From positions 1 through 20,928 of the forward strand of contig QHUQ01000156.1 of NCBI GenBank assembly GCA_003221985.1: 20,928 bases of DNA, written 5' to 3'. The notes below the pieces were generated by a model. It did not search any database. It worked only from the letters and a program-made list of their open reading frames with translations, and was not told the DNA's origin. Source of the DNA: Gemmatimonadota bacterium. GTDB taxonomy: Bacteria > Gemmatimonadota > Gemmatimonadetes > Gemmatimonadales > GWC2-71-9. A program made the translations under genes and the position numbers. This document shows positions 6,636 to 14,677 of this stretch, piece after piece (the first letter of the stretch is position 1; every line of letters starts with the position of its first letter).

Positions 6636-8624
6636 TTAGTCGAGTTGCCGGGCGGCGTCTACCACCCGTTCCACAGTTAACCCAAACTCATTATAGATCC
6701 GCTGGTACGGGGCTGACTCACCGAACCGGTCGATCCCGATGATCACGCCATGTTCTCCAACCCAGCGATACCAGGACTGCCGCGCCGCCGCCTCCACGGC
6801 GATACGCGGCACGCCGGGGATGAGAACCGCGTCGCGGTAACTCTGGGACTGCTTCGCGAAGTACTCCAGGCACGGCATCGAGACCGCTCTTGGCCGTCTG
6901 CCGTCAGCCTTCAGCTGTTCGTACGCCCCCAGGATCAGCTCCACTTCCGAACCTGTCGCCATGAGCACCACGTCAGGATCGCTCGAGTCTGCCAGGACAT
7001 AGCCGCCCTTATGCAGCCCCGTTGCCGGCGCGTACTTCGATCGGTCGACCACGGCGCCCTTTTGCCGTGTGAGCACCAGCGCCACGGGACCCTGCTGATG
7101 CGTGATCGCCGCCCGCCACGCCTCGACGACCTCCGTCGCATCGGAGGGTCGGATCACGGTCATGTTGGGAATGGCGCGCAGCGCGGCGAGCTGCTCGATC
7201 GGTTGGTGCGTCGGGCCGTCTTCGCCCAGGCCGATCGAATCGTGCGTGAACACGTAAATCGGCTTGAGATGCGTCAATGCCGCCAGACGAATCGCGGGCC
7301 GCATGTAATCGGAAAAGATCAGGAACGTTCCGCCGAACGGAATGAAGCCCTTATGAAGCGTGATGCCGTTCAGCACCGCGCCCATCGCGTGCTCGCGGAC
7401 TCCATAATGGAAATTCCGTTCCGGCCCCGCGCCTTTGATCTCGGTGTTGTTCGAGCCCGTCAGGTCGGCTGATCCACCGATCAGCTCCGGCAGTTTGGCG
7501 GCGATCGCGTTGAGCACCTTGCCGGACGCCGCTCGTGTGGCCTGCGCGTCCTTCGGGCCGAACACCGGCAGCGACGCATCCCATCCCGCGGGCAGGCGGC
7601 CAGCCAGGCGCCGCTCCAGCTCGGTCGCCAGATCGGCATGCGCCGCGCGGTACTTATCCCGGCGCTTCTGCCAATCGGCCTCGAGACGCGTCCCACGATC
7701 CCTCGCGCGCCGCCAGTGCTCCAGCGCTTCCTCGGGGACGTAAAATGGCTCGAGCGAAGGCCAGCCGAGATTCTGTTTCGTCGCCTTCACCTCGTCCGCG
7801 CCGAGGGGCGCCCCGTGCGCCTCGGCGCTGTCCTGCTTGTGCGGGCTCCCCCAGGCGATGTGGGTTCGCACGATGATCAACGATGGTCGCTCCGTGAGCC
7901 GTTTCGCCTGGTCGATCGCGGCGTCAATGGCGTCGAGATCGTTGCCGTCCGGAATCCGCTGCACCTGCCAGCCGTAGGCCTCGAAGCGCCTCGTGGTGTT
8001 GTCGGAGAACGCGAGGTCGGTTGATCCGTCGATCGTGATGTGGTTGTCGTCGTAAAACCCGATCAGCTTGCCCAGCTTGAGGTGACCGGCCAGCGAACAA
8101 GCCTCGTGGGAGACGCCTTCCATCAGATCGCCATCAGACGCCAGGAAATACGTGTGATGATCGATGAGAGAATGGCCGGGGCGGTTGAACAGTGCCGCGA
8201 GCTGAGCCTCTGCGATCGCCATGCCGACGGCATTCCCGACGCCCTGGCCGAGTGGTCCCGTCGTCGCCTCCACACCCGGCGTGACGCCGTGCTCCGAGTG
8301 CCCGGGCGTACGGCTGCCCCATTGCCGAAACTGCTTGATGTCATCGAGGGTGAGGTCGTAGCCGGTGAGGTAGAGGACACTGTAGAGCAGCATGCAGGCG
8401 TGGCCAGCCGACAGCACGAAGCGATCGCGGTCGAGCCAGTCCGGATTCGCCGGATTGTACTTGAGATGCCGTTGCCACAGCACGTACGCGAGCGGCGCCA
8501 GCGCCATCGGCGTGCCGGGATGGCCGGAATCGGCCTGCTGCACGGCATCCATCGCCAGCGTGCGGATGGTGTTGATGCAGAGCTGGTCGAGCTCGCGCGT
8601 CACGCGGGTGACCGTCTCGGTCAC
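6636..8624 (-). CDS. tkt: Transketolase
   Basis: The 662-residue enzyme transfers two-carbon ketol units between sugar phosphates in the pentose phosphate pathway, using thiamine diphosphate and a divalent metal. Seen are [15 protein letters not shown] at the N-terminus, SGHPGTPM, the cofactor motif [14 protein letters not shown] leading to [11 protein letters not shown], and the pyrimidine-domain motif [20 protein letters not shown]. It ends in the usual transketolase C-terminal domain, and full length is normal. The GTG at 8624 is chosen because it overlaps the upstream stop as GTGA; a GTG at 8651 would add nine residues and increase the overlap. It is downstream of and coupled to a 106-residue unknown. 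The terminator at 6428-6475 is the first strong stop signal after it. Confidence 0.97.
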   Translation of the reverse strand: MTETVTRVTRELDQLCINTIRTLAMDAVQQADSGHPGTPMALAPLAYVLWQRHLKYNPANPDWLDRDRFVLSAGHACMLLYSVLYLTGYDLTLDDIKQFRQWGSRTPGHSEHGVTPGVEATTGPLGQGVGNAVGMAIAEAQLAALFNRPGHSLIDHHTYFLASDGDLMEGVSHEACSLAGHLKLGKLIGFYDDNHITIDGSTDLAFSDNTTRRFEAYGWQVQRIPDGNDLDAIDAAIDQAKRLTERPSLIIVRTHIAWGSPHKQDSAEAHGAPLGADEVKATKQNLGWPSLEPFYVPEEALEHWRRARDRGTRLEADWQKRRDKYRAAHADLATELERRLAGRLPAGWDASLPVFGPKDAQATRAASGKVLNAIAAKLPELIGGSADLTGSNNTEIKGAGPERNFHYGVREHAMGAVLNGITLHKGFIPFGGTFLIFSDYMRPAIRLAALTHLKPIYVFTHDSIGLGEDGPTHQPIEQLAALRAIPNMTVIRPSDATEVVEAWRAAITHQQGPVALVLTRQKGAVVDRSKYAPATGLHKGGYVLADSSDPDVVLMATGSEVELILGAYEQLKADGRRPRAVSMPCLEYFAKQSQSYRDAVLIPGVPRIAVEAAARQSWYRWVGEHGVIIGIDRFGESAPYQRIYNEFGLTVERVVDAARQLD

Positions 8625-8941
8625 AGGAGTCCGGATTTGGCGGCTTGCCACAGTTTCGTGAGCCGGTCGAATCCATCCACCAGCAGCTCGACCTGCTGCG
8701 GAGAGGGCGTTGCCTGGGCCGCGGTCTTCAACTCTTCAACGAGCTTGGGCATCTCATGCCGCCCTTGCTTCAAGCTCTCGATTCCGATCTGAATCAGCAG
8801 ATCCATGATCTTCTGACGCGCGGCAGCGTCCTTCGGGACCTGCCACAAGTATTCAGCCGTCTCTTTCCCGTCGGCACACATCTGGCCGAGCCGGTCCATC
8901 AAGGGCTGACGCGACGGACGGGGTGCTTTGGGATCATTCAT
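8621..8941 (-). CDS. Small helical protein of unknown function, coupled to transketolase
   Basis: The frame encodes 106 residues from an ATG at 8941, with no signal peptide, no cysteine pairs and no motif I recognise. After a Pro-rich start (residues 4-14) it is predicted to be almost entirely alpha-helical, with [20 protein letters not shown] and repeated Lys/Glu-rich helices such as [19 protein letters not shown]. It is probably cytoplasmic. Its stop overlaps the transketolase start (GTGA), so it is co-translated with tkt. A role linked to carbohydrate metabolism would be a guess. An in-frame extension to 8965 is possible but adds only part of a palindrome-rich intergenic region. The coding status is supported by the coupled overlap and sensible composition. 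Confidence 0.7.
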   Translation of the reverse strand: MNDPKAPRPSRQPLMDRLGQMCADGKETAEYLWQVPKDAAARQKIMDLLIQIGIESLKQGRHEMPKLVEELKTAAQATPSPQQVELLVDGFDRLTKLWQAAKSGLL

Positions 8942-8960
8942 CGGAGCAGATAATCTAACA

Positions 8961-9034
8961 CCCACCCTAAAGGGTGGGCTCGGCGAGCGCTGTCCTTAAG
9001 GACAGTGTTGGCCGAGCACAGGCTTGAGCCTGTG
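8961..9034. repeat. Cluster of three palindromic modules (REP-like element)
   Basis: Three short palindromes lie almost end to end. The first is CCCACCCT-AA-AGGGTGGG (8961-8978), the second the perfect palindrome CTGTCCTTAAGGACAG (8990-9005), the third CACAGGCT-TG-AGCCTGTG (9017-9034). The second is enclosed by a further 7-bp pair, GCTCGGC (8978-8984) and GCCGAGC (9011-9017). All have a stem of about 8 bp and an A/T-rich or TG centre. Similar dispersed palindromes occur between genes in several GC-rich phyla. Copies elsewhere in this genome cannot be seen from one window. Confidence 0.75.
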
Positions 9035-9050
9035 AAGAACGAACACTGCA

Positions 9051-9079
9051 TTGCACACGATTCCTTTCACGTCTAGCTT
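9051..9079 (+). promoter_or_regulatory. Sigma-70-type promoter for the TolB-like gene, probably leaderless
   Basis: TTGCAC (9051-9056), a 17-nt spacer and TAGCTT (9074-9079) fit a housekeeping promoter. The ATG at 9089 is 9 nt after the -10 box, about where transcription should start, so the mRNA would have essentially no leader. No Shine-Dalgarno is present. Confidence 0.5.
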
Positions 9080-9088
9080 GCGAGTCCC

Positions 9089-10108
9089 ATGCTCCTCCTG
9101 TTGTTGCCCGTGCTGCTGCAGACGATCCCCGCCGACTCAGGGGAAGTGCATCTCCGCAACATCCGGCAGCTGACCTTTGGCGGCCAGAACGCGGAGGCGT
9201 ATTTCTCCCGTTCCGGTCGGCAGATCATTCTGCAGCGTCAGGAAGCGGACTCCGGGTGCGACCAGGAATTCGTCATCAACGTGGATGGCAGCGGGCTGCA
9301 TCGCGTGTCGAGCGGCATGGGCCGCACCACCTGCGGCTACTTCTTCGCCAACGACGCCAGGATCTTCTACTCGTCGACACAGCACACCGGCGCGGCCTGT
9401 CCGCCGCGGCCCGATTACTCACAGGGCTATGTCTGGGCGCTATACGACTACGACATCTACGTGGCGAACGCCGATGGTCGGGGGGCGGGGGGGGCGCGCC
9501 GCATCACGAACAACCCGCACTACGACGCCGAGGGCACACTGTCGCCGGACGGCAAGACGATCGTGTTCACGTCGTTGCGCAACGGCGACCTCGACATCTA
9601 CACGATGAGCGTGGACGGCCGGCATCTGAAGCGGCTGACTCGCCAGCTCGGCTATGACGGCGGGCCGTTCTTCTCGCCGGACGGCAAGCAGATCGTGTAT
9701 CGGGCCTGGCACCCGCAGACCGCGACCGACTCAGCGGACTATCGTCGCCTCATCGCGCAGAATCTCGTCCGGCCGGTGCGCATGGAGATCTGGGTGATGG
9801 ATGTGGACGGCTCGCACCAGCGTCAGGTGACGAATCTCGGCGGCGCCAACTTTGCGCCGTTCTTCCACCCGGACGGGCGCCGCATCATTTTCGCGTCCAA
9901 CCACAAGAACCCGCGCTCGCGCAACTTCGATCTGTATCTCGTGAACCAGGACGGCACCGGGCTCGAGCAGATCACGACCAACGCCGAATTCGACGCCTTC
10001 CCGATGTTCTCGCCGGACGGCCGGCAGCTCGTGTGGGCGTCCAACCGGAACGGCAAAGTGCAGGGGGAGACGAACATCTTCATCGGCGACTGGATTGAGA
10101 CGCCGTGA
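9089..10108 (+). CDS. Exported TolB-like WD40/PD40 beta-propeller protein
   Basis: The 339-residue protein begins with a hydrophobic stretch (MLLLLLPVLLQT), likely a short signal peptide or anchor lacking the usual basic start. It then carries repeated PD40 propeller blades: FSRSGRQIILQR, LSPDGKTIVFTS, FSPDGKQIVYRA, FHPDGRRIIFAS and FSPDGRQLVWAS, each followed by a strand such as DLDIYTMSVDGRHLKRLT. Such proteins are periplasmic or exported; the TolB family member works with Tol-Pal, but this one is not next to tol genes, so its role is open. The start is fixed: an in-frame TAG at 9074 and no other start codon before 9089. The run of eight G at 9487-9494 encodes Gly/Arg within one loop. The stop overlaps the lepB start (GTGA). 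Confidence 0.85.
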   Translation: MLLLLLPVLLQTIPADSGEVHLRNIRQLTFGGQNAEAYFSRSGRQIILQRQEADSGCDQEFVINVDGSGLHRVSSGMGRTTCGYFFANDARIFYSSTQHTGAACPPRPDYSQGYVWALYDYDIYVANADGRGAGGARRITNNPHYDAEGTLSPDGKTIVFTSLRNGDLDIYTMSVDGRHLKRLTRQLGYDGGPFFSPDGKQIVYRAWHPQTATDSADYRRLIAQNLVRPVRMEIWVMDVDGSHQRQVTNLGGANFAPFFHPDGRRIIFASNHKNPRSRNFDLYLVNQDGTGLEQITTNAEFDAFPMFSPDGRQLVWASNRNGKVQGETNIFIGDWIETP

Positions 10109-10842
10109 ATCCTGCACGCCCTCCACAACCGGAGCCTCCGCGCAAGACTGCGCGCGAGGAGACGATCGCGTGGCTGAAGGCGATCGGCACGGCGTTCCTC
10201 ATTTGGGTGGTGCTGCGGTCGTTTCTGGTCGAGGCGTTCCGTATCCCATCGGCGAGCATGGAAAATACGCTGCTCATCGGTGACTTTCTGTTCGTCAACA
10301 AGGCGGTCTTCGGCGGGGAGCTGGAGATTCCGCTTACGGGCATTCACTGCTGCCGCCTGCCCGCGTTCGCAACGCCGCAGCGCGGGGAAGTCGTCGTGTT
10401 CCGGTCGGTGGAAGACTCCACGCCCGACTTGAACATCGTCAAGCGGGTGATGGGCGCGCCGGGCGATACGTTGCAAATGGTGCACGACACCGTGTTCCGC
10501 AACGGCCAACGTCTGGACGAGCCCTATGCGCTGCATACGGCCCTCACGCCGGTCCCCGACGAAGCGTTCCGGCTGCAGCTGATCAGGGCGTGGCAGCTGC
10601 CGCAATACGTCGGCAAGGATGCGCCGCATTATCGGCCGACGACGCACGACTGGGGACCGATCGTCGTGCCGCCGGACCATTATTTCGTGATGGGAGACAA
10701 CCGGGACGAGTCCTACGACAGCCGCTTTTGGGGCTTCCTGCCGCGGCAGCACATCCGCGGGCGACCGCTGTTCATCTATATGAGTATCGCGACCCATCCG
10801 CTGCGGATCAGATGGAACCGGCTGTTTCGGCATCCATCCTAG
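10105..10842 (+). CDS. lepB: Signal peptidase I
   Basis: The 245-residue membrane protease cleaves signal peptides from exported proteins on the outer face of the cytoplasmic membrane. One N-terminal membrane helix lies at residues ~26-42 (AIGTAFLIWVVLRSFLV). It is followed by the catalytic Ser51 in IPSASM, the LIGDFLFVNK strand, the general-base Lys113 in NIVKRVMGAPGD, and the conserved box GDNRDESYDSRFWG near the C-terminus. Length and order fit the family, and the single N-terminal helix is common outside enterobacteria. The GTG start forms a GTGA overlap with the propeller gene, suggesting co-expression. The gene converges on infA across an inverted repeat that may terminate both transcripts. 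Confidence 0.95.
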   Translation: MNPARPPQPEPPRKTAREETIAWLKAIGTAFLIWVVLRSFLVEAFRIPSASMENTLLIGDFLFVNKAVFGGELEIPLTGIHCCRLPAFATPQRGEVVVFRSVEDSTPDLNIVKRVMGAPGDTLQMVHDTVFRNGQRLDEPYALHTALTPVPDEAFRLQLIRAWQLPQYVGKDAPHYRPTTHDWGPIVVPPDHYFVMGDNRDESYDSRFWGFLPRQHIRGRPLFIYMSIATHPLRIRWNRLFRHPS

Positions 10843-10844
10843 TC

Positions 10845-10898
10845 ATCGGTTCTCGGTCGTCGGTTATCAGTACTGATGACCGATGACTGAGGACCGAC
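10845..10898. repeat. 27-bp imperfect inverted repeat between convergent lepB and infA
   Basis: Arms 10845-10871 and 10872-10898 are inverted copies matching at 22 of 27 positions, with the centre at CAGT/ACTG and no loop spacer. The arms are themselves built from a degenerate TCGGT/TCAG repeat. The position between two converging genes suggests a two-way terminator, although there is no T-run. It may equally be a dispersed intergenic repeat. Confidence 0.6.
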
Positions 10899-11113
10899 TA
10901 CTTGTATCGGTAGGTAATCCGGCCGCGCGTCAGATCGTACGGCGACAGATCGACCGCCACGCGGTCACCCTGCAGAATGCGGATGTAGTTCTTGCGCATT
11001 TTGCCGCTGACATACGCCAAGACTTCATGTCCATTTTCGAGTTTTACGCGGAACGTCGTGTTGGGCAGCACTTCTGTGACGGTCCCCATCATCTGTATCG
11101 CGTCACCAGCCAC
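10898..11113 (-). CDS. infA: Translation initiation factor IF-1
   Basis: The 71-residue OB-fold protein binds the A site of the 30S subunit during initiation. The sequence follows the family closely along its length: [47 protein letters not shown], and the invariant end [15 protein letters not shown]. The GTG at 11113 is preferred because it gives the standard N-terminus, with a GAGGA about 6 nt upstream. The gene follows a small zinc-ribbon gene by 12 nt on the same strand, so the two are probably co-transcribed. IF-1 is usually near rpmJ or rpsM in ribosomal operons, which are not in this window. Confidence 0.97.
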   Translation of the reverse strand: MAGDAIQMMGTVTEVLPNTTFRVKLENGHEVLAYVSGKMRKNYIRILQGDRVAVDLSPYDLTRGRITYRYK

Positions 11114-11125
11114 GCGTGTCCTCGC

Positions 11126-11392
11126 TCATAAGCTCCTGGGATCCATGGTGGCATCGCGCGGTGGCTCCATTCCCCGCGTGATGTAGAAAGCATGGCGGCT
11201 GCACCCCGCGCACGTCAGGCTGATCCGCTCGGTAGTGGAGAGCTCCCCGACCCGCAGCGGGCGGCGGCGCGGCGAACGCTGGATTGTGCGAGTACCGCAC
11301 GAGGGGCACACCAGCGGCTCGTGCGCCCGGTCGGCTGCGATGAGCGCCAGAGCTTCCGGCGCCCGGTACTCCTTGATCCCCCGTCGGCCCAA
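11126..11392 (-). CDS. Small zinc-ribbon protein of unknown function
   Basis: The frame encodes 88 residues with two CxxC pairs, CPSC (Cys29, Cys32) and CAGC (Cys61, Cys64), spaced like a four-cysteine zinc ribbon. Basic residues (RSPRRRPLR, 39-47) lie between the pairs and HAFYITRG follows the second. That composition suggests nucleic-acid or ribosome binding, an inference only. The TTG at 11392 is chosen because a GGAGG lies about 9 nt upstream and no ATG or GTG is available near the N-terminus. It ends 12 nt before infA and probably shares its transcript. Other open frames cover the same bases (for example 11103-11441 on the same strand), but only this one has paired cysteines and a Shine-Dalgarno. 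Confidence 0.7.
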   Translation of the reverse strand: MGRRGIKEYRAPEALALIAADRAHEPLVCPSCGTRTIQRSPRRRPLRVGELSTTERISLTCAGCSRHAFYITRGMEPPRDATMDPRSL

Positions 11393-11432
11393 AGCGACAC
11401 CCCTCCGGCTGGAAATCTATACTACCCTGATC

Positions 11433-11460
11433 TTGACGCACTTCCTCCGGGGGCTATCTC
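11433..11460 (+). promoter_or_regulatory. Possible promoter of the 86-residue gene
   Basis: TTGACG (11433-11438), a 16-nt spacer and TATCTC (11455-11460) lie 19 nt upstream of the ATG at 11480. An AGGAG is placed 6-10 nt before that ATG. The -35 matches the consensus at five of six positions and the -10 only partly. Confidence 0.4.
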
Positions 11461-11479
11461 TTCGGCAACAGGAGCTCTT

Positions 11480-11740
11480 ATGGACACCCCTCGTATCCGT
11501 CCGCGTGGCCCCAGCGCCACACGTCCCGCGTTTGAGCCCATCGTCACCGTCGAGATCGATGCCGTGACGCCATCGGACCGCGGCTTCACGCTCACCGCCC
11601 AGGGAGCTCCCCCCGACCGGGCGGAGTACCGCCTCGATATCCACTTTGAGCTCCCGCTCGATCCCCGGACCCGCACGGTGCTGGGTGAGCTGCTCTCCCA
11701 ATCCGACCTCACGATTTGGCGTCGTAACCGCAATTCTTGA
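11480..11740 (+). CDS. Hypothetical protein, 86 residues
   Basis: I do not recognise the family. The ATG at 11480 has an AGGAG 6-10 nt upstream, and a promoter-like pair lies before it. The frame is open further upstream to 11192 but that part is antisense to the zinc-ribbon gene. After a basic, Pro-rich start (residues 1-17) the protein alternates beta-like segments (PIVTVEIDAVTPSDRGFTLT, RAEYRLDIHFELPLD) and ends LGELLSQSDLTIWRRN. No signal peptide or cysteine is present, so a small cytoplasmic beta-rich domain is likely. Its stop codon overlaps the -35 of the next gene's putative promoter. The opposite strand is also open here (11417-11896) but has poor composition. Confidence 0.6.
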   Translation: MDTPRIRPRGPSATRPAFEPIVTVEIDAVTPSDRGFTLTAQGAPPDRAEYRLDIHFELPLDPRTRTVLGELLSQSDLTIWRRNRNS

Positions 11741-11765
11741 CGCCCCCGCGGAGGTCATATAGCTT
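11737..11765 (+). promoter_or_regulatory. Promoter TTGACG-N17-TAGCTT upstream of the 11796 gene
   Basis: TTGACG (11737-11742) overlaps the stop of the 86-residue gene. A 17-nt spacer leads to TAGCTT (11760-11765), the same -10 as before the TolB-like gene. The ATG at 11796 is 30 nt downstream without a Shine-Dalgarno. Confidence 0.45.
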
Positions 11766-11795
11766 GCCGCGACCTTAACCAGCCTTTCGATCCCG

Positions 11796-12003
11796 ATGCC
11801 AGCCGAGCTAGGTGGTTCGCAAATCTCGTCGCTCCTTGAGGCCCTTCCCGGCATCGCCAGCGTGCTCCGCAGTCCGGTCGCGGACGCGCTCATCAAGGCG
11901 ATGCGGGGCGCAGCCGGTTTGGCGGACTTTGCGTTTGAAGACGCCGAAGAGCTGGTCCGTTACGCGGTCCGGCGGGGCTTGATCGGCCCGGACGAGGGCG
12001 ACC
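11796..12003 (+). pseudogene. 5' part of an unknown gene that loses its end in the chemoreceptor gene
   Basis: The first ~70 codons read as an ordinary protein: SSLLEALPGIASVLRSPVAD, ALIKAMRGAAGLADFAFEDA and [19 protein letters not shown] are helical and acidic/aliphatic as expected for a real gene. From about 12003 the same frame turns into Ser/Ala/Cys-rich sequence exactly antisense to the MCP signalling domain and stays open to 12620. A normal stop for this gene is therefore missing. A stop in a neighbouring frame lies at 12008-12010, so a one-base shift would give a short protein of ~70 residues. It may be a broken gene at a deletion junction, or intact with a sequencing indel. No family is recognised, and a promoter lies upstream at 11737-11765. 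Confidence 0.5.
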
Positions 12004-13528
12004 GGAGTAGATCGCCGGCGGCCGCTGCCATTTGCTGGGTGGACGCACCCTGTTGTTGCGTCGCCGCGGTGACCTGCTCGGCGCTCGATGCATGTGCGAC
12101 GGCGCGGTTCACCACTTGCTGGGCCTGCGCGCCGAGCTGCTCCGTGACGCCGCGATTCTCCTGGGCGGCGCGGGTGACCCGTGATGCCGCCTGCTCGACC
12201 TGCTGGACGGCCGCGACGATTTCGGTGAGGCCGCGGGCGGCTCCCTCCGCCACCGACTCGATGCCACGCACTTTCGCCTGGCCGACGGCCATCGTGGCGG
12301 TGACTTCTTCCACCTGTTCGCGAATCACGCGCGTGGTGCGTGCCACGTCTTCGGCGGCGCGGGACGATTCATCGGCGAGCTGGCGGACCTCTTCGGCGAC
12401 CACCGCGAACCCGCGGCCATGCTCACCGGCGCGCGCCGCCTCGATCGCGGCATTCAACGCCAGCAGGTTGGTCTGCGATGAGATCCGCTTGATCAGGTCC
12501 ACGAAATCGTCGATCGCCGCACTCTGCTCGGCGAGCTGTGTGACTTCCGTCGCCGTCGTACGGACCACCTCGCGCACGTCGAGCAGCGTTGTGCCGGCCG
12601 CCGCGACATCATTGCGATGACGGTCCGCGACCGTGCGGATTTCCTCCCCCAGGTGGGCCACGCGGGACGCGGCATCCGCCATCTCCGCCGTCGCCTTGCG
12701 CTGCTGCTCCAGCGCCGACTGCGTCGCATTGAGCTCGTTGCGCTGGCTTTCCGCCCCGGTCGAGATCTCGAGCATGGCGCTCGACACCTGACTCGAGGAT
12801 GCGGCCAGCTGTTCGCTGACGGCCGACAGATCGCTGGCTGATGCCGCGATCTTGTCCGCTGACCCCACGACTTCCGACACGATGCCCCGCAGCCGCTCGC
12901 CCATGTGCCGCATGGCGTCGGCGAGCACCTGGAATTCGCGAGGCATCTTCCCGGTGGTGACCGGCCGCAGATCGCCGTTACCGAATCGCTCGGCGGCGGT
13001 CACGAGGCGGACGAGTGGACCTTCCACCCAACGCAGGGTGAACACGCCGAGCAGCGCGCCCGCTATCACGGTCGCGATCAGCACGAGCCAAAGCACGATC
13101 TCGCGCTGCCGCGCGAGGTCCGCCAGGCGCTGGCCGACGACGACCGCTTTGTCGGACTGCCGGGCCGACAACTCCCGCACCAGCCGCGTCAGCTCCGCGA
13201 CGGGCGCGCGCACGCCTGCCGACAGCGCCAGCGCTTCCCGCGTCCGTCCCAGATCGAGATTGGCGTGGGCGAGCGAATAGTCGACGTGAATCGCCGCCTG
13301 CAGCTGCTTGATGTGGTTGACTGTGACGCGGTCGGCCTCGGTGAGTCCCGCCAGGCCGTCGAGCCGCTTCTGATACTGGAACGTGGCGTCCGCAGCGGTC
13401 TGAAACTGATCGCGTGCATCGTCGGCGAGACGAATCTCCTCGAATACGGCTGTCACGAGACCGTTCCCGACCTCGCTCGATTCACGGAGATGCTCGATTT
13501 CGGTCGCGAGCGACCAGCCGGCCGCCAC
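11960..13528 (-). CDS. Methyl-accepting chemotaxis protein lacking the first membrane helix
   Basis: The 522-residue frame has a helical region (1-140), one membrane helix (~144-166, [20 protein letters not shown]), a HAMP domain (~167-218) and a long coiled coil. The chemoreceptor hairpin tip (~345-387) includes [19 protein letters not shown] and [18 protein letters not shown]. It would signal to CheA/CheW, none of which is in the window. A normal receptor has a membrane helix before the sensor; here the frame is closed by a TGA at 13541-13543 and the only start is the GTG at 13528, so none can be encoded. The upstream binding-protein gene overlaps it by 47 nt in another frame, and both may be one receptor split by a frameshift. 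The C-terminus ([13 protein letters not shown]) is antisense to the 11796 gene and looks abnormal. Confidence 0.85.
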   Translation of the reverse strand: MAAGWSLATEIEHLRESSEVGNGLVTAVFEEIRLADDARDQFQTAADATFQYQKRLDGLAGLTEADRVTVNHIKQLQAAIHVDYSLAHANLDLGRTREALALSAGVRAPVAELTRLVRELSARQSDKAVVVGQRLADLARQREIVLWLVLIATVIAGALLGVFTLRWVEGPLVRLVTAAERFGNGDLRPVTTGKMPREFQVLADAMRHMGERLRGIVSEVVGSADKIAASASDLSAVSEQLAASSSQVSSAMLEISTGAESQRNELNATQSALEQQRKATAEMADAASRVAHLGEEIRTVADRHRNDVAAAGTTLLDVREVVRTTATEVTQLAEQSAAIDDFVDLIKRISSQTNLLALNAAIEAARAGEHGRGFAVVAEEVRQLADESSRAAEDVARTTRVIREQVEEVTATMAVGQAKVRGIESVAEGAARGLTEIVAAVQQVEQAASRVTRAAQENRGVTEQLGAQAQQVVNRAVAHASSAEQVTAATQQQGASTQQMAAAAGDLLRSPSSGPIKPRRTA

Positions 13529-14612
13529 GCACGGTGCCGATCACGACCGACTTGGCCGGCACGTCGCCGCGTCCATCGAACGCGATGGATCCGGTGACGC
13601 CTTCGTAGGCCGGCACATCCGTGCCGATCCGCGCCAAGCGGTCACGGATCGCCTGCCGGTCCGACCCGGCATTGGCGAGCACCCTTGCCAGAAGCTGGAC
13701 GGCGTCGTAGGCGCCGGCGCCGCGATGATCGGGCCGCTGCCCCGGGTACGCGCGGGTGTACGCCTCGACGAATTGGGCGTTGCGCTCGCCGGGCCGGTCC
13801 ACGAGGTACGCGGATGACAAACGGACGCCCTCGGCGATCGGCCCGGCCGCTTCGATGCCCGTGAGTGCGTCACCGCCGAGTATCGCCCAATGAACGCCGA
13901 GACGTCCCATTTCTCGCAGCGCGAGCTCCGCCCCGCTGCGTTCCGTCGCCAGCATCAGCGCGTCCGCCCCGTCTCCCAGGCGTAGGTGCGATAGATACGG
14001 TTCGAAACTGGGCGTCGTGGAGAGCGCTGGATCTTCCTCGACGATTTCGCCGCCCAGGCGCCGGAACTCCGCGGCGAAGCTGAGCCGCAGCCCCCGCCCA
14101 TAGTCGTCGTCGACGTAGATCACGCCGACCCGGCGCGCGCCAAGCGTCTGGCGGGCGTAACGGGCCAGCTGCGCGCCATGACTCAGGTCGCTGGGACAGA
14201 CCCGGAAGAAGTAGGGATTGACGCCGGAGAGGTCGGGACTCGAAGCGGAAGGCGAGATCATGGCGAGCGGGCGGCGCGCCTCGCCGTACACACGGACCGC
14301 CGCTAGCGACGTGCCGGACGTGAGGTGCCCTACCACCGCGACGACCGCCGGGTCGTCCACGAGCTGCTCGGCGATGCGAATCGCGACCTCAGGGCGGCCG
14401 CTGTCGTCCATGACCCGCAGGGCCAGCTGGCGTCCACGGATCCCACCGCGGGCGTTGATTTCCTCGACGGCCAGCTCGGCCGCCCGCTGCATCGACTCAC
14501 CACGGGGCTGGGAAAAGGGCCCCGCGAGCCCCAGGACAATCGCTCCGCGGCTTCCACGGGAACACGCCGTAAGCGTCAGGATCGAAACGAGGAGGGCCCG
14601 GTACCGCCGCAT
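13482..14612 (-). CDS. Periplasmic ligand-binding lipoprotein, LivK/Peripla_BP_6 type
   Basis: The 376-residue protein has a signal peptide ending in a lipobox LTAC (Cys17). It then has a two-lobe binding-protein fold like branched-chain amino acid and amide binding proteins: [48 protein letters not shown] and [23 protein letters not shown] permease or ATPase genes are absent, so import is not suggested. The next gene on the same strand is a chemoreceptor that overlaps by 47 nt, which points to sensing. The MCP frame is +1 relative to this one, and the C-terminal residues past VRGGRLVA (RDRNRASP) look like read-through of MCP coding. The ligand is unknown. The ATG at 14612 has no clear Shine-Dalgarno. 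Confidence 0.85.
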   Translation of the reverse strand: MRRYRALLVSILTLTACSRGSRGAIVLGLAGPFSQPRGESMQRAAELAVEEINARGGIRGRQLALRVMDDSGRPEVAIRIAEQLVDDPAVVAVVGHLTSGTSLAAVRVYGEARRPLAMISPSASSPDLSGVNPYFFRVCPSDLSHGAQLARYARQTLGARRVGVIYVDDDYGRGLRLSFAAEFRRLGGEIVEEDPALSTTPSFEPYLSHLRLGDGADALMLATERSGAELALREMGRLGVHWAILGGDALTGIEAAGPIAEGVRLSSAYLVDRPGERNAQFVEAYTRAYPGQRPDHRGAGAYDAVQLLARVLANAGSDRQAIRDRLARIGTDVPAYEGVTGSIAFDGRGDVPAKSVVIGTVRGGRLVARDRNRASP

Positions 14613-14677
14613 GAGCGGGCAAGGTTAAGCCTGTGAATGGGATAGCGCAATATCCACGCGCTTTCCACATTACGTGC

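Noticed and set aside
8040..8792. 250-codon open frame on the + strand
   Set aside because: It is antisense to transketolase and its upstream partner and has no recognisable domain.
9823..10833. 336-codon open frame on the minus strand
   Set aside because: It is antisense to lepB and the propeller gene and shows His/Arg-rich shadow composition.
11417..11896. 159-codon open frame on the minus strand between the zinc-ribbon and 11796 genes
   Set aside because: It covers the 86-residue + gene, which has a promoter and Shine-Dalgarno; the minus product is Arg/Gly-rich without motif.
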